A stretch of DNA of 64,000 nucleotides from Streptomyces olivochromogenes (GCF_021538895.1 NZ_JADDRL010000007.1:1-64000); one strand, 5' to 3'; shown: positions 51,708 to 60,696, counted from the first letter of the stretch. Notes: a model not told the origin generated them from the sequence alone. Program-made: numbers and translations.

Positions 51708-54700
51708 TTACAGCAGCGAGGGAACCTCCGCCGCGCCCACCTCCCGCGCCGCCCGCTCCACCGCGCTCGCCAGGAGCGCCAGGTCGGTCGGCCCGTTGCC
51801 CAGTTCGCGCACGGGACGGCGGGCCGGCGGGTCGCCCATGCGGTGCCACTCCACGGGCACGACCGTGGGGCGCTGGGTCGCGGTGCGGGGGATACGGCCC
51901 GTCACGCGGCCCCCCTGGAAGGCGGTGACGCGTCCGTCCGCCGACGCCAGACGCCCGCGCCCCGGTGCCGGTTCGTCCGGTCCGGCGGTCGGGGCCTCCA
52001 GCGTCACCCGCAGGGTGGCCCGGCGTGCCGGTTCCGTCTCCGCCGTACGGCCGCCGGTGCCGGCCGCCACCACCAGGTGGACGCCGAGCCGCTCGCCCTC
52101 CTTGGCCACCGCCTCCAGCGCGCGTATGACGGACCCCGCGGCGGGCCGGCCGGGCGAACCGAGCGCGGGGGAGACCAGCGCGTCCAGGTCGTCCACGACC
52201 ACCGCGAGCCGGGGCAACGGCGGTGCGGCCTCGGTCCGCTGACGGGCCGTCGCCGAGGGCCGCAGCCGCAGCGTCGAACTGGGCGGCGCCTCTATGTCCC
52301 CGTTCCCGGACGCGGCCGGCCGCGCGGTGGCCGTCCGCTGCGGGACCATGCGGCCCGACACCTCGCGGTGGGCGTGCCAGTCGGCGAAGTCGGACCGGCC
52401 GAGCAGTTCGGCCCGCCGCTTCAGTTCAGCGCTCAGGGACTGCGCGAACTCCCGCATCCGGACCGGGTCGTTGGCGGTGAGGTGGGTCGTGACATGCGGT
52501 ATGTCCGTGCAGACGCGCAGGCCCTCGCCGTGCCCGGCGCCCGTGCCGACGCCGTCCCGGCCGTCGATCAGGACCACGCCCAGCCGGTCGGGGCGCTCGG
52601 CGGCGGTGAGCGAGGCGACGACCGCCCGCAGCAACTCCGTACGGCCGCTGCCGGGCGGTCCCTCGATCAGCAGGTGCGGTCCGTCGGCCACCAGGTCGGC
52701 GCTGAGCGGGCCGCGCGGGCCGGCGCCCAGCACGGCCCAGGCCCGCCCGCCGAGCGACTGTGTGTCGTCGGCGGCGTCCGCCCAGCGCGCCATCAGCGAC
52801 GCCGGGGTGGCCCGGGCGAGGCCCAGCTCGTCCAGGAGCCGCGCCGACTGGGGCAGCGGTGCGGCCACGCGCGTGTGCCGCTCGCCGGCCGGGCCGTCCG
52901 TGCGCAGCGGCGCCAGCGCCCGCGCGAACCGCTCGGCCCAGGCGGGGGAGACGGCGTCGACGGCGGCGACGGTGCCGGGGCCGACGGGGTGCCCCGCGGC
53001 GCCGTGGGCGTCCGCGCGCGCGACGCGCACCAGGTGCAGCGCCGTGGCGACGTCACCGCCGAGCAGCGCCACGGCCCCGCAGGCGCGGAACGTCGGCGCG
53101 ACCGCGCACGCGGCCTCGTACGTCTCGGTCACCGGAGAGGTGGGCGACGCGGGTGCCGTCTCGGCGAGGCACACGACGTGTATCCCGGCCCGCGGCCCCT
53201 CCAGGGCCAGCCGGGCCACCGACTCGCGCAGACCGGCGCCGCCCGGGTCGCCGTCCACGACGACCACCGTGTACGGCCCCGCGAAGCCGTCCGTCCCGCC
53301 CGCTTCGTCCCGGGCCCAGGAGGGCCGGCGGGCGGCTCGCCGCTCGCCGTCGGCGGCATCGCCGTGCGCCGCGGGGGACGGGTGCGGCGCCGCCGTCCCG
53401 TCGGCCAGGTGCTCCTCGAGCCGGCGCAGGAGTTCCTCGGTGCGGGCCGCGGCCTGTTCGCGGTCGTAGGCGAGCAGAAGGCGGCAGTCCTGGCCGTGGC
53501 CCGGACGGACATGGGGGAGCCAGCCGAGCCAGGACCACTCGGCGGTGCGCTCCTCCAGGGTGCGCGAGCGGTCCGCGCTGAGCAGGACGAGCTCCAGGGA
53601 GTCGGGGGAGTGCAGCGCGGCGAGCTGGGCCAGCACGGCGCGGGCCAGCCCCGACAGCCGCGCGCGCGGCCCGGCCAGGCCCAGCGACCCGGCCTCGCGC
53701 AGATCCGCGGTCACCGGCACGGCGGGCAGCAGGCCCGAGCCGCCCGGCACCGCCCGGTCGGCCGTGCCCAGCCGCACCGTGAGGGTCTCCGGGTGGGCCG
53801 GTCCGCGCTCCCACAGCCGCGGTCCGGGTCCCAGCGCCGTCAGCAGCAGCGCCGCCGGGTCCGGCCAGGTCTCGGGCAGCCGCGGCGGGCCCTCGGCGGG
53901 GGCGCCGATCTCGACGCCGCCCTCCTCGCCGTACGCCTCCGCGTCGGCCGCCGGCTGTTCGCCGCGCCCGCCGGCCAGTCGGCGTGCCCACTTGCCTATC
54001 CCGCGCCTGCGCACGCCCGGGGGGACGTCGGTGCCCCGCAGGGGGGTGCCCTTGCGGCCGCCGGGGGCGGCTTCCCGGTGTTCGTCGCGTTCCTCGCGCG
54101 CGCGGGCGTCGGATTCGGAGAGGCCGTCGTCCGGTGCCGTGCCGTGGGCCGTCGTGCCCGGGGGCGTGGCCCCGAAGGAATGGCCCGGGCCACCGACTCC
54201 GAAGCGGCCGGCATGGGTGTCCACGCCGCCGCTCACGGAGCCCCGGGTCTCGATCCGCGGTGCGCCGCCCTGACCGGGGACCACGGGCGCCTCCACCGGC
54301 AGGTGCTCCTGGGCGTCCGGGCCCTCCCAGCCCGCCGAGCCGTACGCGTGGTGCGTGGTTCCGGCCGGGGTGGCGCCGCTCGCGGTGTGCGCCGCGCGCG
54401 CGTGGGGCTCCGCGGCGTCGTCCGCGGCGGCCTCGTCCAGGGCCACCCGCACGCACCCTTCGCCGTCCGGCACCGTCTCCACCCGGGCGCCCGGTCCCCC
54501 GGACGGAGCAAGCCGCAGGGCGGATTCGCCGATCCGCAGCAGGGACCCCTCGGGGAAGCGCACGGGGCGGGCGGACACACGGGTGCCGTCCAGGCTGGTG
54601 CCGTTCGTGGAGTCGAGGTCGGCGAGCGAGACGCGGCCGTCCGCGGCGACCGTCACCGCGCAGTGCAGGCGGGAGACGTCGGGGTCGTCGAGCGGGACGT

Positions 54701-55109
54701 CGGCGTCGGCGGAACGGCCGATGGTGACCTGGCCGCCGTGCAGCAGGTGGACGCCGCCCGCGTCGGGGCCCGCGACCACGTGCAGCTGGGTCGGGGCGTC
54801 GTCGAGCTCCGGATGCGGCTCGGGATCGGCGGGCGCGCCCAGGGACAGCACGGCGCCGTCGACCAGCGGGGGTTCGCCCAGGGTGCTGCGGCGGGCGTCG
54901 AGTCGCTCCGCGCCCGCGTACAGGACGACCGGGGCGCCGCCGGCCTCCCGGCCCACGCTCCCGTCCCCGGAGACCGCCGAGGACAGTGCCGACGTCACCG
55001 CGGCCAGGTCCGTGCCCGCGGGCGCCGTGACCAGCACGTCGCGGCTCGCGGCACGGCCCCGCTGCGGGGACGGGCCGAGCGGGTCTACGACGGTCAGCCG
55101 GATCTGCAT
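51708..55109 (-). CDS. FHA-domain protein with EssC/FtsK-like ATPase modules
   Basis: This 1133-residue protein has an N-terminal beta-rich region (1-95), then an FHA phosphothreonine-binding domain (about 105-200; GRSADADV, SRLHC, STNGT). A disordered stretch follows, then two P-loop modules like those of EssC/EccC. The first, near LGLAGPRARLSGLARAVLA, has no P-loop Lys. The second reads GPPGSGRTELL (817-827) with Arg for the Lys, although its Walker B (VVVDDLDAL) is kept. No membrane segment was found. It may be a signalling scaffold rather than a pump. It is divergent from pkaA, which suggests it recognises kinase products. No WXG100 gene is in the window. Confidence 0.82.
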   Translation of the reverse strand: MQIRLTVVDPLGPSPQRGRAASRDVLVTAPAGTDLAAVTSALSSAVSGDGSVGREAGGAPVVLYAGAERLDARRSTLGEPPLVDGAVLSLGAPADPEPHPELDDAPTQLHVVAGPDAGGVHLLHGGQVTIGRSADADVPLDDPDVSRLHCAVTVAADGRVSLADLDSTNGTSLDGTRVSARPVRFPEGSLLRIGESALRLAPSGGPGARVETVPDGEGCVRVALDEAAADDAAEPHARAAHTASGATPAGTTHHAYGSAGWEGPDAQEHLPVEAPVVPGQGGAPRIETRGSVSGGVDTHAGRFGVGGPGHSFGATPPGTTAHGTAPDDGLSESDARAREERDEHREAAPGGRKGTPLRGTDVPPGVRRRGIGKWARRLAGGRGEQPAADAEAYGEEGGVEIGAPAEGPPRLPETWPDPAALLLTALGPGPRLWERGPAHPETLTVRLGTADRAVPGGSGLLPAVPVTADLREAGSLGLAGPRARLSGLARAVLAQLAALHSPDSLELVLLSADRSRTLEERTAEWSWLGWLPHVRPGHGQDCRLLLAYDREQAAARTEELLRRLEEHLADGTAAPHPSPAAHGDAADGERRAARRPSWARDEAGGTDGFAGPYTVVVVDGDPGGAGLRESVARLALEGPRAGIHVVCLAETAPASPTSPVTETYEAACAVAPTFRACGAVALLGGDVATALHLVRVARADAHGAAGHPVGPGTVAAVDAVSPAWAERFARALAPLRTDGPAGERHTRVAAPLPQSARLLDELGLARATPASLMARWADAADDTQSLGGRAWAVLGAGPRGPLSADLVADGPHLLIEGPPGSGRTELLRAVVASLTAAERPDRLGVVLIDGRDGVGTGAGHGEGLRVCTDIPHVTTHLTANDPVRMREFAQSLSAELKRRAELLGRSDFADWHAHREVSGRMVPQRTATARPAASGNGDIEAPPSSTLRLRPSATARQRTEAAPPLPRLAVVVDDLDALVSPALGSPGRPAAGSVIRALEAVAKEGERLGVHLVVAAGTGGRTAETEPARRATLRVTLEAPTAGPDEPAPGRGRLASADGRVTAFQGGRVTGRIPRTATQRPTVVPVEWHRMGDPPARRPVRELGNGPTDLALLASAVERAAREVGAAEVPSLL

Positions 55110-55435
55110 CGGCGTCAGCGGTCCCTTCTGCGCGGGCGCGGACTACCCCCCACCCCACGAGCACGTCGGCCAGTACTGCAGGCATCCTCGCACCTGTCAC
55201 TGACAACGCGCCCGCGACCCGGTAATAAGTGATCTTGATTGGTCAGCTCTGCCCCTAAAAGTGCCTGACCAGTACCGCGTCGACGATCACTTGAGATCGG
55301 TCACGTCCGGCTTCGGCAACCACGAGACCAAGGCGAGCGTCTTTCCTTCGAACATGCTCGGGAACGCGTACGTAGTGCCCAGGGGAGCGGCACTACAGTG
55401 GTCGGAACACCAGCAAGCAGCAGGGAGCACATGAC
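55110..55435. promoter_or_regulatory. Divergent FHA-ATPase / pkaA control region with two inverted repeats
   Basis: This 326-bp gene-free region has an inverted repeat TGGTCAG (55240-55246) and CTGACCA (55265-55271), 18 bases apart, and a second pair GTAGTGCC (55372-55379) and GGCACTAC (55389-55396), nine bases apart. TACAGT at 55394-55399 could be the pkaA -10, partly covered by the second repeat, so a repressor site is plausible. GGGAGC ahead of the GTG is the pkaA ribosome-binding site. Confidence 0.45.
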
Positions 55436-57079
55436 GTGCGGCCGGTAGGCAGCAAGTACTTCCTGGAGGAGCCGCTCGGACGCGGCGCCACCGGGACCGT
55501 CTGGCGAGCCCGCCAGCGTGAGACCGCGGGCGCCGAGGCGGCCGTGCCCGGGCAGCCCGGTGAGACCGTCGCGATCAAGGTCCTCAAGGAGGAGCTCGCG
55601 AGCGACGCGGACATCGTGATGCGGTTCCTGCGGGAACGGTCCGTTCTGCTCCGGCTGACCCACCCGAACATCGTCCGGGTCCGGGACCTGGTGGTCGAGG
55701 GCGAACTGCTGGCGCTGGTCATGGACCTCGTCGACGGCCCCGACCTGCACCGCTACCTGCGCGAGAACGGCCCCTTCACGCCCGTCGCCGCCGCGCTGAT
55801 GACGGCGCAGATCGCCGACGCGCTCGCGGCCAGCCACGTCGACGGCGTCGTGCACCGTGACCTGAAACCCGCCAACGTCCTGCTCCAGCAGCGCGACGGC
55901 CAGCTGCACCCGCTGCTCACCGACTTCGGCATCGCGCGCCTGGCCGACTCCCCCGGCCTCACCCGCACCCACGAGTTCGTGGGCACGCCCGCGTACATCG
56001 CCCCGGAGTCGGCCGAGGGCCGCCCGCAGACCTCCGCCGTCGACATCTACGGCGCCGGCATCCTGCTGTACGAACTGGTCACCGGCCGCCCGCCGTTCTC
56101 CGGCGGCAGCGCCCTCGAGGTGCTGCACCAGCACCTCAGCGCCGAGCCGCGCCGCCCCTCCACCGTGCCCGACCCGCTGTGGACGGTCATAGAGCGCTGC
56201 CTGCGCAAGAACCCCGACGAACGGCCCAGCGCCGAGAACCTCGCGCGCGGCCTGCGTGTCGTCGCCGAGGGCATCGGCGTGCACGCGAACTCCGCGCAGA
56301 TCGCCGCCGCCGAGGGCGTCGGCGCCCTGCTGGCCCCCGACCCGGCGCCGACCGCCGTACCGGGCGTGCCCGGGGCCGCCGATCCCACCCAGGTGCTGCC
56401 GACCGGCTCGCCGCAGGGCGCGTACGACCCGAACGCGGCGACCAGCGTCATGCCCCACACCGGCGGTCCCGCCGGCGCGGCCGACCCGACCGCCGTCCTG
56501 CCGAACACCGGCGCGGCGGACCCCACCGCCGTGCTGCCGCAGGGACAGCGGCCCGACCAGCCGCACCCCTGGCAGAACCAGCTGGCCGCGGCCCGCGACC
56601 GCAACGAGCAGACGCAGATCCAGTACCTCGACCCCGACCAGGACCCGCTGCGCCGCCGCCCGCAGCGGCAGGTGGCCCGGCCGCAGCAGCAACAGCAGCC
56701 GCGCCGGCAGCAGCAGGGCCCGCCGCCCGGCTACGGCTATCCGCAACAGCAGCAGCCGCAGCAGTACGCCCCGCAGCGTCAGCAGCCGCAGCGGTACGCG
56801 CCGCCCGCCGCCCCGCCGGAGCCCCAGCGGCCGGTGCGCGAGCCCCGGCAGCCGAGGCAGCGCAGCGCCAACCCGATGAAGATCCCCGGGCTCGGCTGCC
56901 TGAAGGGCTGTCTGTTCACGATCGTCATCCTGTTCGTGGCGGGATGGCTGATCTGGGAGTTCAGTCCGCTGCAGCACTGGCTCGGAACGGGCCGCAGTTA
57001 CTGGCAGGAGCTGACCCACTGGGCCGGCACCGTGAGCGACTGGGTCAAGGAGCTCGGGAACGCTACCGGCAGTAACTGA
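55436..57079 (+). CDS. pkaA: Serine/threonine protein kinase PkaA
   Basis: This 547-residue membrane kinase has a kinase domain at 8-275 with Lys48 (VAIKVL), the catalytic HRD at 140-142, DFG at 163-165 and APE at 189-191. A cytoplasmic juxtamembrane stretch (300-480) carries three ADPTxVLP repeats with Thr at 318, 352 and 364, then a Gln/Pro/Arg-rich part. One membrane segment (about 491-509) and a 38-residue outside tail follow; there are no PASTA domains. The gene pairs with pkaB 112 bases downstream and is divergent from the FHA/ATPase-like gene. GTG 55436 is the start, with GGGAGC upstream. Confidence 0.93.
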   Translation: MRPVGSKYFLEEPLGRGATGTVWRARQRETAGAEAAVPGQPGETVAIKVLKEELASDADIVMRFLRERSVLLRLTHPNIVRVRDLVVEGELLALVMDLVDGPDLHRYLRENGPFTPVAAALMTAQIADALAASHVDGVVHRDLKPANVLLQQRDGQLHPLLTDFGIARLADSPGLTRTHEFVGTPAYIAPESAEGRPQTSAVDIYGAGILLYELVTGRPPFSGGSALEVLHQHLSAEPRRPSTVPDPLWTVIERCLRKNPDERPSAENLARGLRVVAEGIGVHANSAQIAAAEGVGALLAPDPAPTAVPGVPGAADPTQVLPTGSPQGAYDPNAATSVMPHTGGPAGAADPTAVLPNTGAADPTAVLPQGQRPDQPHPWQNQLAAARDRNEQTQIQYLDPDQDPLRRRPQRQVARPQQQQQPRRQQQGPPPGYGYPQQQQPQQYAPQRQQPQRYAPPAAPPEPQRPVREPRQPRQRSANPMKIPGLGCLKGCLFTIVILFVAGWLIWEFSPLQHWLGTGRSYWQELTHWAGTVSDWVKELGNATGSN

Positions 57080-57137
57080 CGATTGGCCTGTTGATTTGTC
57101 GATATCTGGCGGGTGATTTCCGCCTCCGTGGTGAAGG

Positions 57138-57166
57138 TTGGCTCGTCGGACGCGTACTTTTAGCGG
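57138..57166 (+). promoter_or_regulatory. Candidate pkaB promoter
   Basis: TTGGCT at 57138 and TAGCGG at 57161 are separated by exactly 17 bases, the expected spacing for the main sigma factor. Transcription from here would start about 20 bases before the pkaB TTG, leaving room for its GGAG. Confidence 0.4.
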
Positions 57167-57191
57167 CAACACGCGTCTGGTAGGAGCAGTC

Positions 57192-58430
57192 TTGGCACGG
57201 AAGATCGGCAGCCGGTACACCGCCAACCAGATCCTGGGGCGGGGCAGCGCCGGCACGGTGTGGCTGGGCGAGGGGCCGGACGGGCCCGTCGCCATCAAGC
57301 TGCTGCGCGAGGATCTCGCGTCCGACCAGGAGCTCGTCGGACGCTTCGTGCAGGAGCGCACGGCCCTGCTCGGCCTGGAGCACCCGCACATCGTGTCGGT
57401 GCGCGACCTGGTCGTGGACGGCAACGACCTCGCGCTCGTCATGGACCTGGTCCGCGGCACGGACCTGCGCACCCGGCTGGAGCGGGAGCGGCGCCTGTCG
57501 CCCGAGGCGGCGGTGGCGATCGTCGCGGACGTGGCGGACGGGCTCGCCGCGGCGCACGCGGCCGGGGTCGTGCACCGGGACGTGAAGCCGGAGAACGTGC
57601 TGCTGGACATGCAGGGGCCGCTCGGCCCCGGCGGCGCGCACCCCGCCCTCCTGACCGACTTCGGCGTCGCCAAGCTGATCGATTCCCCGAAGCGGACCCG
57701 GGCCACGAAGATCATCGGCACGCCGGACTATCTGGCCCCGGAGATCGTGGAGGGCCTGCCGCCGCGCGCGGCGGTCGACATCTACGCCCTCGCGACCGTG
57801 CTGTACGAGCTGCTCGCCGGGTTCACGCCCTTCGGCGGCGGCCACCCCGGCGCGGTGCTGCGCCGGCACGTCACGGAGACCGTGGTCCCGCTCCCCGGGA
57901 TCCCGGACGAGCTGTGGCAGCTGATCGTCCAGTGCCTCGCCAAGGCACCGGCCTCCCGGCTGCGGGCGTCCGAGCTGGCGGCGCGGCTCAAGGAGCAGCT
58001 GCCGACGCTGGCCGGGATGCCCCCGCTGGACGTGGACGAGCCGGACGCGGACCTCGCCGAGGAGGGGGTGGACGAGACACCGGCTGCCCCGTCGGCGCCG
58101 TCCGCCTCCGGGGAGCAGGTACGGCGCGGCGCGGTGCCCCTGGTCCCCGGCGCGAAGCCGGACTCCAACCGTGACACGCACACGTCGATGCGGGTGCCGG
58201 GCCCCGACGAGCTGGCCGGCGGTGCGCGCGGGACGGCCCGGGTGCCGCGCCCCGCGGGGGCACCCCGCCCCGGCTCGGCTCGCCACCGGGCCGTGGCCCG
58301 CCGCCGCAGGATCACCCTGGCCGTGGCGGGAGCGGTCCTGGCCGCGGCCCTCGGCATCGGCGCCTGGCTGGCCACCTCGGGCGACGACTCGGACACCCCA
58401 CCGGGAACGCACACGTCGTCGACACCGTGA
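57192..58430 (+). CDS. pkaB: Serine/threonine protein kinase PkaB
   Basis: This 412-residue kinase starts at TTG 57192, with GGAG seven bases upstream; the frame 18 codons further out has no such site and would include the promoter. Kinase domain: glycine loop GRGSAG, Lys36 (VAIKLL), HRD at 128-130, DFG at 156-158. A cytoplasmic linker of about 100 residues follows, then a membrane segment at about 374-395 and a 17-residue outside tail, with no PASTA repeats. It resembles PkaA in layout but lacks the ADPT repeats. It probably acts with PkaA on a shared set of substrates. Confidence 0.93.
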   Translation: MARKIGSRYTANQILGRGSAGTVWLGEGPDGPVAIKLLREDLASDQELVGRFVQERTALLGLEHPHIVSVRDLVVDGNDLALVMDLVRGTDLRTRLERERRLSPEAAVAIVADVADGLAAAHAAGVVHRDVKPENVLLDMQGPLGPGGAHPALLTDFGVAKLIDSPKRTRATKIIGTPDYLAPEIVEGLPPRAAVDIYALATVLYELLAGFTPFGGGHPGAVLRRHVTETVVPLPGIPDELWQLIVQCLAKAPASRLRASELAARLKEQLPTLAGMPPLDVDEPDADLAEEGVDETPAAPSAPSASGEQVRRGAVPLVPGAKPDSNRDTHTSMRVPGPDELAGGARGTARVPRPAGAPRPGSARHRAVARRRRITLAVAGAVLAAALGIGAWLATSGDDSDTPPGTHTSSTP

Positions 58431-58436
58431 TCTCAG

Positions 58437-58532
58437 CCCGTCTGGGGATACCCCCTGCTCGTAGAGCTTGGGGGAGTTTGAGGACGAGGCCGTCCAGGCC
58501 GAAGGGGGGCCCTGGGGGCACAGCCCCCAGAC
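58437..58532. repeat. Dispersed Streptomyces intergenic repeat with terminator-like hairpin
   Basis: The stretch includes AGTTTGAGGACGAGGCC and ends in the perfect hairpin CTGGGGGC (58512-58519), loop ACA, GCCCCCAG (58523-58530). This GTTTGAGGACGAGGCC-type element is familiar from many intergenic places in Streptomyces chromosomes. Here it separates pkaB from prfB and likely serves as a terminator. Confidence 0.65.
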
Positions 58533-58632
58533 GCGCCCTCACGGACACCGGGTACCGCACAGGCGCCGGACACCACGATCACCGGCCAAAGCCAGGCGCA
58601 GCCGCCCGGCACTGGTCGCCCGGCGGAGCCGT

Positions 58633-58638
58633 TACGCT
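58633..58638 (+). promoter_or_regulatory. -10 element for a leaderless prfB
   Basis: TACGCT lies seven bases before the GTG start of prfB, with no Shine-Dalgarno sequence between, so the message probably begins at or near the start codon. Confidence 0.5.
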
Positions 58639-58644
58639 GGATGC

Positions 58645-59751
58645 GTGGCAGTCCTCGATGTATCCGAAGAGCTCAAGTCCCTCTCCTCGACCATGGAGTC
58701 GATCGAGGCCGTTCTGGACCTCGACAGCATGAGGGCAGACATCGCCGTGCTCGAGGAGCAGGCGGCCGCGCCGTCCCTGTGGGACAACCCGGACGAGGCG
58801 CAGAAGATCACCAGCAAGCTCTCCCACCTCCAGGCCGAGGTCAGGAAGGCGGAGGCGCTGCGCGGACGGATCGACGATCTCGCCGTGCTCTTCGAGATGG
58901 CCGAGGAGGAGGACGACCCGGACACCCTTGCCGAGGCCGAGTCCGAGCTCGCCGCCGTCCGCAAGGCACTGGACGAGATGGAGGTCCGCACGCTGCTGTC
59001 CGGCGAGTACGACTCCCGTGAGGCGCTCGTCAACATCCGCGCCGAGGCCGGTGGCGTGGACGCCGCCGACTTCGCCGAGAAGCTCCAGCGGATGTACCTG
59101 CGCTGGGCAGAGCAGCACGGCTACAAGACCGAGGTGTACGAGACGTCGTACGCGGAGGAGGCGGGCATCAAGTCCACCACCTTCGCCGTCCAGATCCCCT
59201 ACGCCTACGGCACCCTCTCCGTCGAGCAGGGCACGCACCGTCTCGTGCGTATCTCGCCCTTCGACAACCAGGGCCGCCGCCAGACGTCCTTCGCGGGCGT
59301 CGAGGTGCTGCCCGTTGTCGAGCAGACCGACCACATCGAGATCGACGAGTCCGAGCTGCGGGTGGACGTGTACCGCTCCTCGGGCCCCGGCGGCCAGGGC
59401 GTGAACACCACCGACTCCGCGGTGCGCCTCACCCACATCCCCACCGGCATCGTGGTCTCCTGCCAGAACGAGCGGTCGCAGATCCAGAACAAGGCCACCG
59501 CGATGAACGTCCTCCAGGCCAAGCTGCTGGAGCGGCGCCGTCAGGAGGAGCAGGCCAGGATGGACGCGCTCAAGGGCGACGGCGGCAACTCCTGGGGCAA
59601 CCAGATGCGTTCGTACGTGCTGCACCCGTACCAGATGGTCAAGGACCTGCGCACCGAGCACGAAGTGGGCAACCCGGAGGCCGTGTTCAACGGTGAGATC
59701 GACGGCTTCCTGGAGGCCGGCATTCGCTGGCGCAAGCAGCAAGAGAAGTAA
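58645..59751 (+). CDS. prfB: Peptide chain release factor 2
   Basis: RF2 recognises UGA and UAA in the ribosome and releases the peptide. The 368-residue protein has the SPF tripeptide (204-206, in ISPFDNQG) for stop-codon reading and the catalytic GGQ motif (249-251, in [13 protein letters not shown]). The gene is a single uninterrupted frame: the programmed +1 frameshift site found in E. coli prfB is absent, as is usual in this group. The GTG at 58645 has no ribosome-binding site and lies just after a -10 element, so it is likely leaderless. A strong terminator follows. Confidence 0.96.
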   Translation: MAVLDVSEELKSLSSTMESIEAVLDLDSMRADIAVLEEQAAAPSLWDNPDEAQKITSKLSHLQAEVRKAEALRGRIDDLAVLFEMAEEEDDPDTLAEAESELAAVRKALDEMEVRTLLSGEYDSREALVNIRAEAGGVDAADFAEKLQRMYLRWAEQHGYKTEVYETSYAEEAGIKSTTFAVQIPYAYGTLSVEQGTHRLVRISPFDNQGRRQTSFAGVEVLPVVEQTDHIEIDESELRVDVYRSSGPGGQGVNTTDSAVRLTHIPTGIVVSCQNERSQIQNKATAMNVLQAKLLERRRQEEQARMDALKGDGGNSWGNQMRSYVLHPYQMVKDLRTEHEVGNPEAVFNGEIDGFLEAGIRWRKQQEK

Positions 59752-59764
59752 CTTTGTCGACATG

Positions 59765-59793
59765 ACAACTGCCGCCGTCGAGGCGGCAGTTGT
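59765..59793 (+). terminator. prfB terminator
   Basis: The perfect 12-bp stem ACAACTGCCGCC and its complement, with a GTCGA loop, starts 13 bases past the prfB stop and is followed by GTTTTG. Confidence 0.92.
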
Positions 59794-59796
59794 GTT

Positions 59797-60040
59797 TTGT
59801 CTGGGTTCTACATCACACTCACACCCGTAACTCCCGGCATAAGGCCCAGCATCGGACATTGCACACGCAACGGCCTTGACGATGCTTTGAAAAATCGGAA
59901 GGGTGAAGAGTGGCATGCGTATCTCTGGGGCGCATGTGAACCGGGGGAAGTGAAAGACGAGTTCGTCGTCAGCCACCCCCGTCGATCACGGCCCCCTAAG
60001 CGCCGCTTGGTGACCATTAGCTACTGGGGGTAGCAACCAT
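59797..60040 (+). other. AT-richer structured leader of the sortase-substrate gene
   Basis: This gene-free 244-bp stretch has clearly lower GC than its surroundings. It can form a hairpin at 59913-59937 (GCATGCG with CGCATGT), then CGGGGG (from about 59941) with CCCCCG (to about 59982) enclosing GACGA-GT-TCGTC. A 12-codon frame (MRISGAHVNRGK, ATG at 59915) starts inside the first hairpin and could be an upstream open reading frame. A longer frame of 78 codons across the stretch has no ribosome-binding site and no resemblance to any family known to me. Function not known. Confidence 0.45.
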
Positions 60041-60658
60041 ATGACGAAGAAGACGCGGATCCGGATCGCGCGGATCGCCGCCTGTGGCGTGATCGCGGCC
60101 GGCGCCTCGCTGACCGCCGCGGGCGCCGCCTCGGCCGCGGAGTCGGACGACTGCCTGCTCGGCGTCCTGTGCGCCGACGAGAACCCGACCCCGGACCCGG
60201 GCCCGACCGACACGGGTGTGCCGACGGATGTGCCGTCGCAGACCACGGTCCCCTCGGACGAGCCGACGGACCCCACGGAGGAGCCCACCGAGCCCACCGA
60301 GGACCCGACCACGGCCCAGCCCTCCGAGAAGCCCACCTCCAACCCGACGCACGGCAACGGCAACGGCGGGGGCAACGGGAACGGCCACGGCCACGGCAAC
60401 GGCCAGGGCAACAACAACGACCCCGACGGCGGCTCCGGCACCTCCGCCCAGGAGGAGGGCACCTCCGCCCTCACGGACACCGGCTCGAACAACACCTCGT
60501 CGGGCACCCAGGCCCAGGGCAACGGTCAGCAGCTCGCCGAGACGGGTGCCGCGCAGACCACGTTCCTGATCGTCGGCGCCGCCACCATGATCGCCGGTGG
60601 CATCGGCTTCCGGATCCTGCCGCGCCTCGTGGGCGGCCGGGGCGGAGCGGCTGCCTGA
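60041..60658 (+). CDS. LAETG sortase-anchored, Pro/Gly-Asn-rich surface protein
   Basis: This 205-residue protein has a Sec signal peptide (about 1-32, cleavage near ASA), two Cys residues (38 and 44), then a Pro/Thr/Glu-rich stretch, a Gly/Asn/His-rich stretch, and a C-terminal sorting signal: LAETG (165-169), a membrane segment ([17 protein letters not shown]) and an Arg-containing tail. LAxTG is the class E sortase motif of Streptomyces, so it should be linked to the peptidoglycan of the cell surface. No functional domain is seen; it may be a spacer or adhesive stalk. GGGGG upstream of ATG 60041 may act as the ribosome-binding site. Confidence 0.85.
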   Translation: MTKKTRIRIARIAACGVIAAGASLTAAGAASAAESDDCLLGVLCADENPTPDPGPTDTGVPTDVPSQTTVPSDEPTDPTEEPTEPTEDPTTAQPSEKPTSNPTHGNGNGGGNGNGHGHGNGQGNNNDPDGGSGTSAQEEGTSALTDTGSNNTSSGTQAQGNGQQLAETGAAQTTFLIVGAATMIAGGIGFRILPRLVGGRGGAAA

Positions 60659-60696
60659 CGGTAGCCGGCTCTGTACGCAACGTACAGCGGACATAC

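Noticed and set aside
51708..55109. The FHA/ATPase-like gene as a type VII secretion locus
   Set aside because: It has no membrane segments, altered P-loops, and no WXG100, EccB, EccD or mycosin gene in the window.
51597..55232. Plus-strand frame of 1211 codons opposite the FHA/ATPase-like gene
   Set aside because: It has Gly/Arg-rich low-complexity sequence and no start signal; FHA motifs lie on the opposite strand.
58645..59751. Programmed frameshift in prfB
   Set aside because: The frame is continuous from the GTG through the SPF and GGQ motifs with no internal UGA or slippery site.
59797..60033. A 78-codon frame in the AT-richer leader
   Set aside because: It has no ribosome-binding site and begins immediately after the prfB terminator; better explained as untranslated leader.
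60671..60687. Inverted repeat CTGTAC-GCAAC-GTACAG after the sortase-substrate gene
   Set aside because: It is only six bases per arm and sits beside a much stronger 17-bp terminator, so it adds little.
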